Notes: generated from the letters alone by a model not told the origin. DNA of 64,000 nucleotides from JAFGUB01 sp050305515 (GCA_050305515.1 JBNLFL010000040.1:1-64000), one strand, 5' to 3'. Shown: positions 24,138 to 33,131, counted from the first letter of the stretch. Translations and numbers: made by a program.

Positions 24138-25940
24138 ATGTGCGCTGTTTTTGGAATCATCGGGCGCTATGATCCCTCTCTTGCCCGGCACTGTCTGGAA
24201 CGCTTAAGCCACCGGGGACCTGACCATTGCGGTATTATCGAAGCATCGGAGTACTTCTTCGCACATAACCGCCTAAGCATCGTTGATCTGGATGTGCGTT
24301 CCCATCAGCCGCTGCGTTATCAGAATATTCTGCTCAGTTTTAACGGGGAAATCTACAACTTTCGGGAACTGCGCAACGCGCTGGATTTTCCCTTTGAAAC
24401 TCAAAGCGACAGTGAAGTGCTGATTGCCGCCTACCTCAAATGGGGTGTCGATTTCGTGCAGCACCTTCGCGGTATGTTCGCCATTGCCCTGATGGATGGC
24501 GAAACCCTCTATCTCTTTCGTGACCGACTGGGTAAAAAACCGCTTTTTTATCTGCATCAAAACGGCAGTTTCGCGTTTGCCTCCGAGATCAAAGGGTTAA
24601 AGCCGCTGCTTTCGCAGATCCGTATGAACGACGATGCATTGATGGGGTATCTCAGTTTTCTTGCTCCGACACCGCCGCATACCTTTTATGAGGGAATCTT
24701 CAAACTTGAAGCGGGATGGTATCTGGAATTCAGGTCGGGCCGCTTTACATGTAAACCCTATTATGATCTGCTGCAAAGAAGCGGAGCCGCGGTGACATCA
24801 GAGCCGGAAGCCCTTGCGTTGCTCGAACAGAACCTTTTTGAAGCCATCAGCATGCGTCTTGAAGCCGACGTTCCCATGGCGTCGCTGCTCTCGGGTGGCA
24901 TTGACAGTGCGCTTATCGCCGCGGTGGCAAAGCGTCAGGGACGGCAGCTTCAGACTTTTACGCTGGGTTATGCCGAATACGGCAATTATGATGAACGCAG
25001 CGGTGCGGCGGAGAGTGCAGCCCATATCGGAGTGGCGCATCATGAAGTCGTGATGACGCGCGATGATTTCATGCAGAGCAGTGAGAAGGTTTTTGATGCG
25101 CTCGACGAACCGCTTAACGATCCTGCCGCCATTCCGCTTTACTGGCTGTTTGGGAAAATTGCCGCAGAGGGGTATCGCGTTGTACTTAGCGGTGAGGGCG
25201 GTGACGAACTTTTTTTGGGATATCGGCAGTATTTTGAGTATCTGGATATCGAAAAAGCGGCGCAGCTGCAGCACAGAAACTGGCTTAAAAAGTATTTTCA
25301 TGCCAACTTTTCTATGAATCGGGAGTGGGAGTGGTATAAGCGCGTTTTTGAGGGGTCGCTGCTGTTTCGGAGTTCAGGCGAGAAGTTTACCGATTTGCAG
25401 AAAAATCTTCTGATGCGCCGCAACGTACGTGACAACGATGCCCTGCGATTTTTAAAACCGTGGCGGGACACCTTTGAAATGAGTTCTCACAACGATCCCT
25501 CCCTGTGGTACAGCTATGTTGACCTTAAACAGTTTCAGGCCGAGCATTTCCTGACAAAACTCGACCGTGTCTCCATGGCGCACTCCATCGAATCGCGCAC
25601 TCCGTTTCTGGATCACAAACTTGCCGAGACCGTTTTTTCCGTGGTGCCGCATCTGCGCTATAGGGACGGCATAACCAAAAGTCTTCTCAAAAAGATCGCA
25701 GCACTGTATCTGGATAGCACTATTTTGAATCGGAAAAAAAAGGGTTTTTCCAATCCCTATATGGAGTGGCTGCTGGCATCGGGAGAAGCGGAAAAAATCT
25801 TACATGTAAACAAAAAAACCGGACTGTTCAAGGATGAGGTGCTCAAAGAGTATCTTGAGCGCGCCGCACAGGGACGTTTCAAGCAGCATGTCTGGGGGTT
25901 GTATGTCCTCTCCAGATGGATGGAAAAAGAGCTACTCTAG
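24138..25940 (+). CDS. asnB: Asparagine synthetase B family protein
   Basis: A 600-aa glutamine-hydrolysing amidotransferase with Cys2 (MCAVFGIIG), LSHRGPDHCG, FNGEIYNFRELR, the ATP-binding SGGIDSA and GEGGDELFLGY. It may be the housekeeping asparagine synthetase, since its composition matches core genes and it lies outside the AT-rich cassette, or it may amidate another acid. It contains two exact palindromes, reading FTCK near residue 204 and LHVN near residue 556. It differs clearly from the AsnB at 11130. Confidence 0.9.
   Translation: MCAVFGIIGRYDPSLARHCLERLSHRGPDHCGIIEASEYFFAHNRLSIVDLDVRSHQPLRYQNILLSFNGEIYNFRELRNALDFPFETQSDSEVLIAAYLKWGVDFVQHLRGMFAIALMDGETLYLFRDRLGKKPLFYLHQNGSFAFASEIKGLKPLLSQIRMNDDALMGYLSFLAPTPPHTFYEGIFKLEAGWYLEFRSGRFTCKPYYDLLQRSGAAVTSEPEALALLEQNLFEAISMRLEADVPMASLLSGGIDSALIAAVAKRQGRQLQTFTLGYAEYGNYDERSGAAESAAHIGVAHHEVVMTRDDFMQSSEKVFDALDEPLNDPAAIPLYWLFGKIAAEGYRVVLSGEGGDELFLGYRQYFEYLDIEKAAQLQHRNWLKKYFHANFSMNREWEWYKRVFEGSLLFRSSGEKFTDLQKNLLMRRNVRDNDALRFLKPWRDTFEMSSHNDPSLWYSYVDLKQFQAEHFLTKLDRVSMAHSIESRTPFLDHKLAETVFSVVPHLRYRDGITKSLLKKIAALYLDSTILNRKKKGFSNPYMEWLLASGEAEKILHVNKKTGLFKDEVLKEYLERAAQGRFKQHVWGLYVLSRWMEKELL
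24745..24754. repeat. TTACATGTAA palindrome in asnB (24138)
   Basis: Exact copy, read as FTCK. Confidence 0.95.
25800..25809. repeat. TTACATGTAA palindrome in asnB (24138)
   Basis: Exact copy, read as LHVN. Confidence 0.95.
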
Positions 25941-26426
25941 TTTGAGGGCGAGTTCGAGCGTGCCGCTGACATAGTTGGCCAGAAAAGTGAGCAGATGCTT
26001 GTCATCAGTGTTGAAACCGGACGGGTCATCAAGTTTGTTCAGCAGCTGAATGACACCGATCACATCGCGTTCGGCTCCAAAAATAGGCATGGTAATGAGG
26101 TTTTTGGTTGTATAACCGCTTTGGCGGTCGATTTCCGGAAGAAAATCCGGATGATGATAGGGGTCGTTAATAATCTGGGCGCGACCGGTCCGGTACGTTA
26201 ACCCGGCAATTCCCGAACCGAGTCCGATGGCGATACGTCCAATACCGTTGCTGAGGCGCGTCCAGAGAATATTGCTGCGCCGATCTACAATGAAAATAGA
26301 GCAGCGTTCTGCGTGCAGCAGCATTTTTGACTGGTTGGCTATGGCGGTCAGCGCTTCTTCAAGATTGTCGTAATGGGCGAGCTCTTTTCCGAATGCGGCG
26401 ATTTTTTCGAAGACCTCAAGACCCAT
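25932..26426 (-). CDS. Single-domain GAF protein
   Basis: The 164-aa protein consists almost wholly of one GAF domain (KMLLHAERCSIFIVDRRSNILWTR, GIAGLTYRTGRAQIINDPYHHPDF, VIGVIQLLNKLD). GAF domains bind small ligands or act in sensory complexes, but no output domain is attached. It is a close paralogue of the next gene, 5 nt away, and the two are one transcript. It overlaps the end of the convergent asnB by 9 nt. Confidence 0.85.
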   Translation of the reverse strand: MGLEVFEKIAAFGKELAHYDNLEEALTAIANQSKMLLHAERCSIFIVDRRSNILWTRLSNGIGRIAIGLGSGIAGLTYRTGRAQIINDPYHHPDFLPEIDRQSGYTTKNLITMPIFGAERDVIGVIQLLNKLDDPSGFNTDDKHLLTFLANYVSGTLELALKLE

Positions 26427-26431
26427 GACGG

Positions 26432-26944
26432 CTACTTGTTGGCATTCAGAAGATACTCGGCATCTTCTTTGAAAAATGTTGAAAGTTCCAGATAGCCGCT
26501 GATGTAATGGGCAAAAAAGACCATCAGACGCACATCCTTTTCATTGAAACCGCCGGGTTTATTCAGCAGCTGTAAAACACCGATTACTTTTTTGGAAGAG
26601 TCAAATACCGGAATGGATGCGATATTTTCTGTTATAAAACCGGTACGGCGATCAATCTTTTGCTGAAAGCGCGGGTTATTATAGGGATCATTCTCGATAA
26701 TACTGCGGGCTTCGATAACCGTTTGGCCCACAATGCCTTCCTCGGCACTTAGCATGATCTTTTCAACACCATCGGCTATCGTGGTCCAGAGTACCTGAAG
26801 TTTGGGATTGAAAATGTAAATAGAACAGCGTGAAGCACCGCTGAGTTCTTTGGCATAGGAAGAGATCAGGGGAATTGCTTCTTCAATGGAGTTATGCTGG
26901 AGCAGTTCGCGTCCAAACGTTGCCAGCTTTGTATACGGAGTCAT
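26432..26944 (-). CDS. Single-domain GAF protein
   Basis: A 170-aa GAF protein, paralogue of the downstream gene (shared pattern: RCSIYIFN, LWTTIADG, GIVGQTVIEA, NDPYNNPRFQQKIDRRTGF, IGVLQLLNKPGGF). ATG 26944 has GAGG 5 nt upstream and gives a length like its paralogue, so I prefer it to ATGs at 26971 and 27001. The ligand is unknown. It is divergent from the ArsC-like gene. Confidence 0.85.
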   Translation of the reverse strand: MTPYTKLATFGRELLQHNSIEEAIPLISSYAKELSGASRCSIYIFNPKLQVLWTTIADGVEKIMLSAEEGIVGQTVIEARSIIENDPYNNPRFQQKIDRRTGFITENIASIPVFDSSKKVIGVLQLLNKPGGFNEKDVRLMVFFAHYISGYLELSTFFKEDAEYLLNANK

Positions 26945-27018
26945 CGCCACCTCGTTATGGAGTCTTTTCATGATAGTAGCGTATTTGGTTACAATTTTCA
27001 AAAAAAAAGGAAAAAGTC

Positions 27019-27366
27019 ATGAGTGATGTCACAATATGGCACAATCCCCGTTGTTCCAAATCGCGGGAAGCTCTGAATCTGCTCGAAAGCAGAGGTGTCA
27101 AAGCCACGGTAGTCAAATATCTTGAAACGGAACCGGATGCCTCGGCAATTCGGGAGTTGCTGGTAAAACTCGGAATTGGCGCACGTGAATTGATGCGAAC
27201 GAAAGAAGATCTGTATAAAAGTCTGAATCTGAAAGCGGTGGAGGATGAAGAAGCGCTGATTGCCGCCATGGCTGAACATCCGAAACTGATTGAACGCCCT
27301 ATCGTGATTTCAGGCAAGCGCGCCGTGATCGGGCGGCCTCCTCAGAAGATTCTGGAGCTTTTGTAG
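27019..27366 (+). CDS. arsC: ArsC-family arsenate reductase-like protein
   Basis: A 115-aa thioredoxin-fold protein with the active-site Cys12 in WHNPRCSKSREAL and the conserved IERPIVISGKRAVIGRPP, where the arginine binds arsenate. Length and motifs fit the glutaredoxin-coupled ArsC branch. No ars operon genes are nearby, so it may act in general redox or be a stand-alone arsenate reductase. AAGGAAAAAG precedes the start. Confidence 0.88.
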   Translation: MSDVTIWHNPRCSKSREALNLLESRGVKATVVKYLETEPDASAIRELLVKLGIGARELMRTKEDLYKSLNLKAVEDEEALIAAMAEHPKLIERPIVISGKRAVIGRPPQKILELL

Positions 27367-27369
27367 CTT

Positions 27370-27606
27370 CTAGATATCGTTGTCTTTTTTATAGGAGATA
27401 ATCATACTGTAGGCTTCATCTTTGAGACGAAGCTTCTCTTTTTTCAATTTTTCAATTTCCAGATCGGTAAGCGGGATTCTCCCCTGTTCCGCTTCTGCGA
27501 TTTGCTCGTCAAGTTCATTATGCTTGTCGAATATTTTCAAAAAATGGGCGTTTGCCGCTTCATTAGCTTTCATATGGGAAATGATATCGCGGTATTCGTG
27601 CAGCAT
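27370..27606 (-). CDS. YdcH-like (DUF465) protein
   Basis: A 78-aa charged protein, largely helical (MLHEYRDIISHMKANEAANAHFLKIFDKHNELDEQIAEAE, then IEKLKKEKLRLKDE). This is the pattern of the YdcH/DUF465 family, short coiled-coil proteins of unknown function. It is convergent to arsC with a gap of 3 nt. Confidence 0.82.
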   Translation of the reverse strand: MLHEYRDIISHMKANEAANAHFLKIFDKHNELDEQIAEAEQGRIPLTDLEIEKLKKEKLRLKDEAYSMIISYKKDNDI

Positions 27607-27666
27607 GGCAATCCTTTTGTGTGATATTTGCCCATGCTATCACGTCTTGCCTTTGAACCCCATTTA

Positions 27667-28227
27667 TTATTTCAGGATACGAGGCAGGGTAATTCCCTCT
27701 TGTCCGTGATACTTTCCGTTTTTATCTTTATAGCTTGTTTCGCACATTTCGTCGCCTTTGAGAAAGAGCACCTGCGCGATGCCTTCGTTGGCGTAAATCT
27801 TCGCCGGAAGCGGTGTGGTATTTGAAATTTCAATTGTGATATGCCCCTCGAACTCCGGTTCAAAAGGAGTGACATTAACGATAATGCCACAGCGTGCATA
27901 GGTTGATTTTCCCAGACAGATCGCCAGCACATCGCGAGGAATTTTGAAGTATTCTACGGTGCGGGCCAGTGCAAAAGAGTTTGGCGGAACAATACAGACA
28001 TCACCTTCGAAGTCAACAACATTGGCATCATCAAAATGCTTCGGATCGACGACGGTCGAATTGAGATTGGTAAAGATTTTGAACTCGTTGCTGACACGAA
28101 TGTCATACCCGTATGAACTTAAACCGTAGCTGACGACTCCCTTGCCGACCTGATCTTCGCAAAACGGCACGATCATCGCGTTTTCAAGCGCCTGTTCCCG
28201 AATCCAGGCATCGCTTTTGAGACCCAT
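27667..28227 (-). CDS. dcd: dCTP deaminase
   Basis: Dcd deaminates dCTP to dUTP, the main route to dTMP precursors. The 186-aa protein has SYGLSSYGYDIRVS, the active-site region ALARTVEYFKIPRDVLAICLGKSTYARCGI and TPFEPEFEGHITIEISN. ATG 28227 follows AGGGG, and the longer frame from 28275 would run through the divergent promoter. It shares a 74-nt intergenic region with accB. Confidence 0.95.
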   Translation of the reverse strand: MGLKSDAWIREQALENAMIVPFCEDQVGKGVVSYGLSSYGYDIRVSNEFKIFTNLNSTVVDPKHFDDANVVDFEGDVCIVPPNSFALARTVEYFKIPRDVLAICLGKSTYARCGIIVNVTPFEPEFEGHITIEISNTTPLPAKIYANEGIAQVLFLKGDEMCETSYKDKNGKYHGQEGITLPRILK

Positions 28228-28251
28228 GGTACCCCTTATAATTAATGAATT

Positions 28252-28270
28252 GTGTGCTATTATAGCACAC
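28252..28270. promoter_or_regulatory. Divergent overlapping promoters in a palindrome (dcd/accB)
   Basis: GTGTGCTAT, T, ATAGCACAC is a 19-bp palindrome. The minus strand reads TGCTATAAT, an extended -10 for dcd, and the plus strand reads TATTAT, a -10 for accB. Outer AATGAA and TTCATT segments extend the symmetry. One protein or one polymerase bound here would affect both genes. Confidence 0.5.
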
Positions 28271-28301
28271 TTCATTTAAGCTAAATTTTAGGAGACAGTA
28301 G

Positions 28302-28742
28302 ATGGATTTGAAACAGATTAAAGAGTTGATCCGCGAATTTGACAAGAGCGGTTTATCAGCCCTGAAAATTAAAAAAGATGATGTGTCTCTGGAGTTTGAA
28401 AAAGCGGTTGGTGCCGTTGCGGCACCGGTACATGTAGCAGCACCGGTTGCTGTGGCCGCGGCTCCCGCCCCCGTTGCGCCGGCTGCCCCCGCCACACCTA
28501 GCGGAGACCTGATTCTTTCTCCGATGGTGGGAACTTATTACAGCGCTCCGTCTCCTGATTCTCCCGCTTTTGTCAAAGTGGGTGACAAGGTGAAAAAAGG
28601 GCAGGTCATGGCCATCCTTGAAGCGATGAAAATCATGAATGAACTTGAAGCCGAGTTTGACTGCAAGGTGGTCGATATCCTCGTTAAAGATGGACAGGCG
28701 GTTGAATTTGATATGCCACTTTTTGTTGTAGAGAAAATCTGA
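28302..28742 (+). CDS. accB: Biotin carboxyl carrier protein of acetyl-CoA carboxylase
   Basis: AccB carries the carboxybiotin between biotin carboxylase and the carboxyltransferase in malonyl-CoA synthesis. The 146-aa protein has an N-terminal MDLKQIKELIREF helix, an Ala/Pro/Val-rich linker at about residues 43-67 and a C-terminal biotinyl domain with Lys110 in ILEAMKIMNE as the biotinylated residue. The next gene, accC, begins 2 nt downstream. Confidence 0.96.
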   Translation: MDLKQIKELIREFDKSGLSALKIKKDDVSLEFEKAVGAVAAPVHVAAPVAVAAAPAPVAPAAPATPSGDLILSPMVGTYYSAPSPDSPAFVKVGDKVKKGQVMAILEAMKIMNELEAEFDCKVVDILVKDGQAVEFDMPLFVVEKI

Positions 28743-28744
28743 CT

Positions 28745-30085
28745 ATGGCGGAAATCAAACGTATTCTGGTTGCCAACCGCGGTGAGATCGCGCTTCGAGC
28801 CATTCGTACCATCAAAGAGATGGGAAAAGAGGCTGTGGCGGTCTATTCAACTGCTGATAAAGACGCTTCCTACCTGAAGCTTGCTGATGCGGCAATATGC
28901 ATCGGGCGGGCGCCCAGTTCAGAGAGTTATCTTAATATCCCCGCGATAATCTCCGCTGCCGAAATCAGTGATTGCGATGCCGTTTTCCCGGGATACGGTT
29001 TTTTGAGTGAAAATCAGCATTTCGTCGAAATCTGTACCCATCACGGACTCAAATTCATCGGGCCGACACCTGAGGTCATGGTCATGATGTCGGACAAATC
29101 CAAGGCTAAAGAGGTCATGGTTGCAGCAGGTGTCCCCGTCGTTCCCGGCTCTGACGGTGCCATCAAGAACATCGCCGATGCCAAGGCCCGTGCCAAAGAG
29201 GTGGGATATCCCATTATTCTCAAAGCCGCAGCCGGCGGTGGCGGACGCGGAATGCGTGTGGTTGAAGATGAAAGCTATATCGAAAATGCATTTCTCGCAG
29301 CGGAATCCGAAGCGATCACCGCATTTGGTGACGGTACGATCTACATGGAGAAATTCATCAGTAATCCACGCCATATCGAAGTGCAGATTCTTGCTGATTC
29401 CCATGGAAACGTGATTCATGTCGGAGAGCGTGACTGCTCCATGCAGCGACGTCACCAGAAGCTCATCGAGGAGTCTCCCGCGGTAGTGCTTACACCTGAA
29501 GTACGCGAGCGTCTTCATGCTTCTGCCGTGCGTGCGGCAGAGTACATCAAATATGAAGGTGCGGGAACCTTCGAATACCTGCTTGATGCCAATCTGGATT
29601 TTTACTTTATGGAAATGAATACCCGCCTTCAGGTGGAGCATACCGTTTCCGAAGAGGTAAGCGGTCTCGATCTCATCGAGCTGATGATCCGTGTTGCCGA
29701 GGGCGAAGCTTTGCCATCGCAGGATGCTATTATCCTGACCGGACATTCAATTGAATGCCGTATTACGGCGGAAGATCCTGTGAAATTTTTGCCGTGTCCG
29801 GGTAAGATCATTAGATGGGTGGCGCCGGGAGGCCGGGGTGTTCGTCTCGATACCCACGCCCATGCCAATTACATCGTTCCCCCGACTTATGATTCCATGA
29901 TTGGAAAACTGATCGTCTACGGGAAAGACCGCAATGATGCCATTGCCCGTATGCGCCGCGCTTTGAGTGAATTTGATGTGGGTGGTATCAAAACGACGAT
30001 TCCCTTCCATCTTAAAATGATGGCAAACCCGGATTTCGTTAATAACCAATTCGATACAAAATATCTTGAGCGTTATAACGGATAA
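28745..30085 (+). CDS. accC: Biotin carboxylase of acetyl-CoA carboxylase
   Basis: AccC carboxylates biotin on AccB with ATP and bicarbonate. The 446-aa ATP-grasp protein has KRILVANRGEIALRAIR, the glycine-rich KAAAGGGGRGM, ERDCSMQRRHQK and the catalytic MEMNTRLQVEHTVSE. Length is normal for the family. It is co-transcribed with accB. Confidence 0.97.
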   Translation: MAEIKRILVANRGEIALRAIRTIKEMGKEAVAVYSTADKDASYLKLADAAICIGRAPSSESYLNIPAIISAAEISDCDAVFPGYGFLSENQHFVEICTHHGLKFIGPTPEVMVMMSDKSKAKEVMVAAGVPVVPGSDGAIKNIADAKARAKEVGYPIILKAAAGGGGRGMRVVEDESYIENAFLAAESEAITAFGDGTIYMEKFISNPRHIEVQILADSHGNVIHVGERDCSMQRRHQKLIEESPAVVLTPEVRERLHASAVRAAEYIKYEGAGTFEYLLDANLDFYFMEMNTRLQVEHTVSEEVSGLDLIELMIRVAEGEALPSQDAIILTGHSIECRITAEDPVKFLPCPGKIIRWVAPGGRGVRLDTHAHANYIVPPTYDSMIGKLIVYGKDRNDAIARMRRALSEFDVGGIKTTIPFHLKMMANPDFVNNQFDTKYLERYNG

Positions 30086-30108
30086 ATCCAAAATTTTTAA
30101 GCCGATAT
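30083..30108 (+). promoter_or_regulatory. Possible sigma28 (FliA) promoter of the chemoreceptor
   Basis: TAAA at 30083-30086, a 14-nt spacer and GCCGATAT at 30101-30108 resemble the flagellar sigma28 consensus (TAAA-N15-GCCGATAA). This suits a chemoreceptor gene 38 nt downstream. The TAAA overlaps the accC stop codon. Confidence 0.5.
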
Positions 30109-30146
30109 GGTGTACTATAAATTCCAGTCCACCATAAGGTAAAGCT

Positions 30147-32273
30147 ATGAATCTCCAAGATCTTTCCATCCACAAGAAAGTTCATATTCCTCTCGTAACC
30201 TCCATATTTCTGGGTCTTTGTATCATTCTTTTTAACTACTTTTCATCGATAGAAGAGATTGAACGTTCAACGTATCAGGAAACACAAAAAAGCCTTAAGA
30301 GTTTTTTTAATGAAAGTTATAATTCAAAACAGGATGTCGGTATTACCAATGCTATTAATATTGCAAAGAACTATTATGTTCTGGAAGCGTTGCGTCAAAA
30401 AAACCGGGAATTGGCATTGGAAGGAATCTCTCAGATTTCCGATGAATACAAGCAAAACACAAAATACCAGAACATTAAGATTCATCTGCATGATGCCGAT
30501 GTGCACAGTTTTCTGCGTGCATGGAGCCCTAAAAAATTCGGTGATGATCTGAGTTCTTTCCGTCATACCATTGTTGAAGTCAAAAATTCCCAAAAGCCGC
30601 TTGTTGCATTGGAACTCGGACGTGCGGGGCTTGTCCTTCGCGGGATTGCTCCGGTTAAGGACGGTACAACCTATCTGGGATCGGTCGAGTTTATGCAGGG
30701 ACTCAATTCGATAGTGGTTGACGGTAAAGAAAAACAGGGACTGGATTTGGCCATTTTAATGAAAGAGGAATACCTCTCCACGGCGACCGCGCTGAAAGAC
30801 GCGCCACACGTCGGGAAATACATTCTTGCAGTCAAACCTGAAATCGTAGATCCACAATTACTCAAGGAACTTTCGGGTGTCAATCTTGAGCAGACGAATA
30901 CTTTTCATAAAAGCAGCAGTTATTTCATGGTTTCGATTCCGATTACTGATTTTAGCGATGAAGTGGTGGCCTATGCCGTTGTCGCAGAGCCGTTGAGTGT
31001 GGTTGACACCAATGTAGAACATGCGAAAGCAGCGCTGATGCAGCAGGTGATTATTATGGGAATGATGGATCTGTTTATACTGATTTTCCTTATCGTTGTA
31101 ATTCAGCTCGCAGTTGCCAATCCAATAAAGAGTATGAGTCATACCGCGCAGGAACTCTCTGAAGGTGATGCCGATCTGAGTCGCCGTGTCGATATCAAAT
31201 CGAAAGATGAGATCGGTGTGGCGATGGGGCACTTTAATCAGTTCCTTGCCAAGGTGGAAGAGCTTGCTCTTAAAGCACGGCATCAGGCGGATGAAACCGA
31301 AAAAGCCAAGAAGCATATTGAAACAGAGATGCGAAAAAACGATATGACGCTGGCACTGTCCGATACGATGATCCGGGGTGCAATCGACAATGCCAATGAC
31401 CTGCGTTCAAGTATGGCCAGTAATGTCGAAAGCGTCAATGATGTTAACCGCCTGAATCATGAAACGGCAAATGTTATCGATCAAGTCAATATCCATACCG
31501 ACGAGATCATTGAAACCATCAATAAAATCTCTCAGATGACCGATGAATCGCGCAGCAGTTCCGAACAGGTGAATGCGAATGTTCAGGAGATTTATAACGT
31601 TATCTCTCTCATTAAGGATATTTCGGATCAGACCAATCTGCTAGCCCTCAATGCGGCGATTGAAGCGGCACGCGCAGGCGAACACGGTCGCGGGTTCGCG
31701 GTTGTGGCTGATGAGGTCAGAAAGCTGGCAGAACGTACGCAGAAGGCTACGAGTGAAGTTGAAGCCAATATCAGCATACTGAAGCAAAACTCTATCTCGA
31801 TGCTTGAAAACAGTGAGCATGTTGAAAACTATACTGTGGAGTCGGCAGGCAAACTCGATGAGTTTAAAAACATCTTGACGCAGCTGATCGGCAATGCGGA
31901 AAGTATTCGTACGGATAACGAGAAGATTGCACAAGAACTCTTCGCCAATATGGCCAAACTGGATCACATGCTTTATAAAAACAAGGCGTACGCCACGGCT
32001 TTTGAAGGGCGCGCCGATTACCAGTTGGTAAGTCATCAGGATTGTAATCTCGGGAAATGGTATTCAGGCACGGGTTATGAAACTTTTGGTACCAAAGAAG
32101 CTTTCCGTGCGCTCGAAGAGCCGCATAAACAGCTGCATGACAAAATCAGAGTTGCTATGGAACTGCTCTCAAAAGATCCGATAGGAAATGCTGAAGAAAT
32201 TGCCAAGCTTTTTGAAGAGGTTGAAGTTGAAAGCAGCCGTGTCTTTAAGCAGCTCAATACGCTGCTGAGCTAG
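30147..32273 (+). CDS. Methyl-accepting chemotaxis protein with CZB domain
   Basis: A 708-aa chemoreceptor. It has one N-terminal membrane helix (near residues 14-33), a periplasmic sensor of about 260 residues that looks like a dCache/sCache domain, a second helix (about 293-315), a HAMP domain, the signalling hairpin around residue 500 (ALNAAIEAARAGEHGRGFAVVADEVR) and a C-terminal CZB zinc-binding domain. In the CZB domain the ligands are visible: His in LDHMLYKNKAY (about 607), Cys in DCNLGKWYSG (about 632) and two His in PHKQLHDK (about 659 and 663). CZB receptors sense zinc or oxidants such as hypochlorite, and the periplasmic ligand is unknown. Confidence 0.9.
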   Translation: MNLQDLSIHKKVHIPLVTSIFLGLCIILFNYFSSIEEIERSTYQETQKSLKSFFNESYNSKQDVGITNAINIAKNYYVLEALRQKNRELALEGISQISDEYKQNTKYQNIKIHLHDADVHSFLRAWSPKKFGDDLSSFRHTIVEVKNSQKPLVALELGRAGLVLRGIAPVKDGTTYLGSVEFMQGLNSIVVDGKEKQGLDLAILMKEEYLSTATALKDAPHVGKYILAVKPEIVDPQLLKELSGVNLEQTNTFHKSSSYFMVSIPITDFSDEVVAYAVVAEPLSVVDTNVEHAKAALMQQVIIMGMMDLFILIFLIVVIQLAVANPIKSMSHTAQELSEGDADLSRRVDIKSKDEIGVAMGHFNQFLAKVEELALKARHQADETEKAKKHIETEMRKNDMTLALSDTMIRGAIDNANDLRSSMASNVESVNDVNRLNHETANVIDQVNIHTDEIIETINKISQMTDESRSSSEQVNANVQEIYNVISLIKDISDQTNLLALNAAIEAARAGEHGRGFAVVADEVRKLAERTQKATSEVEANISILKQNSISMLENSEHVENYTVESAGKLDEFKNILTQLIGNAESIRTDNEKIAQELFANMAKLDHMLYKNKAYATAFEGRADYQLVSHQDCNLGKWYSGTGYETFGTKEAFRALEEPHKQLHDKIRVAMELLSKDPIGNAEEIAKLFEEVEVESSRVFKQLNTLLS

Positions 32274-32278
32274 AACGG

Positions 32279-33112
32279 TTACTCCAGGCGCAGAACCTGG
32301 ATATCCGCATTCATACGCAGCCGTGCGAAATAATCATTTAAGACCTGCGTACGGCGTTCCTGCATAATGGCATTGCCGACCTGGGAGCGTACTTTTTCGA
32401 GAGGCAGTGTGGTTTCATCGTTTTTCTCTTTAATGAAAAAGCTGATGTAGCTGTTGTTGGGTCCGGGAATGACAGGGGTAAAACTGTTGACCGGTGTCGT
32501 GGTGAGCAGTTGCGCAAGCTGCGGATTGAGTTTGGCATATTCCAGCGTTGTTTCTTCCGAGTGGATCTCAGGAGAATAGAACATTGGATTGTCAATTTTT
32601 GTCTGGAGCTTCTCACGCGACGTCGCGTTGTAAAGCACCACGGAGAAGCGTTCGGCATAGCGGAACTCTGAAAGATGGAGCTGGTAGTACTCTTCTTCGT
32701 CCTGCTCCGTGGGCTGACTCAGTTTTGAAAATGCAATGGCATTGTAAAGTTTTTGCCCCAGAAGTTTTTCTTCGATTTTTTCCTTGAGCTGTTCGGAGGT
32801 GAGACCGCGTACCCGGAGCATGGCATCATATAGTTCGGAAACACTCATGTGATTCTGCTCGGCCATAGCCTTGATATCTTCATGCACTTCCTGGGCATTG
32901 ACACTGAGGTGACGCTCATCGATCTCGATCTGTTCAAGTTTCTTACGGATGAGGGCATCCACCGCATCACTTTGAGAAAGATTGGAGAGGCGCATTTCAT
33001 TTTGGAGGTCATAGAGCGTAATCGGCTCGTTTTTGACCAGAATGGCCACACCGCCGATGGTGCCGGAATAGAGCATGACGGCGAGTGAACCGAGAAGAAG
33101 CGCTTTTCGCAT
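32279..33112 (-). CDS. SurA-like periplasmic chaperone
   Basis: A 277-aa exported protein with a signal peptide (RKALLLGSLAVMLYSGTIGG). An N-terminal SurA-like helical region follows (AILVKNEPITLYDLQNEM, DALIRKKLEQIEIDER), then a degenerate rotamase-like C-terminal part. This is the layout of Campylobacterota outer-membrane-protein chaperones. AAGGG before the ATG directly follows an iterated palindrome. It is divergent from gltX and convergent with the chemoreceptor gene. Confidence 0.75.
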   Translation of the reverse strand: MRKALLLGSLAVMLYSGTIGGVAILVKNEPITLYDLQNEMRLSNLSQSDAVDALIRKKLEQIEIDERHLSVNAQEVHEDIKAMAEQNHMSVSELYDAMLRVRGLTSEQLKEKIEEKLLGQKLYNAIAFSKLSQPTEQDEEEYYQLHLSEFRYAERFSVVLYNATSREKLQTKIDNPMFYSPEIHSEETTLEYAKLNPQLAQLLTTTPVNSFTPVIPGPNNSYISFFIKEKNDETTLPLEKVRSQVGNAIMQERRTQVLNDYFARLRMNADIQVLRLE

Positions 33113-33121
33113 GGGGTACCC

Positions 33122-33131
33122 TTACATGTAA
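33122..33131. repeat. TTACATGTAA palindrome in surA-like leader
   Basis: Exact copy; the minus strand continues into the SD AAGGG. Confidence 0.95.

Noticed and set aside
28421..28440. Further palindrome copy in accB
   Set aside because: GTACATGTAG differs at two positions, so it was not counted.
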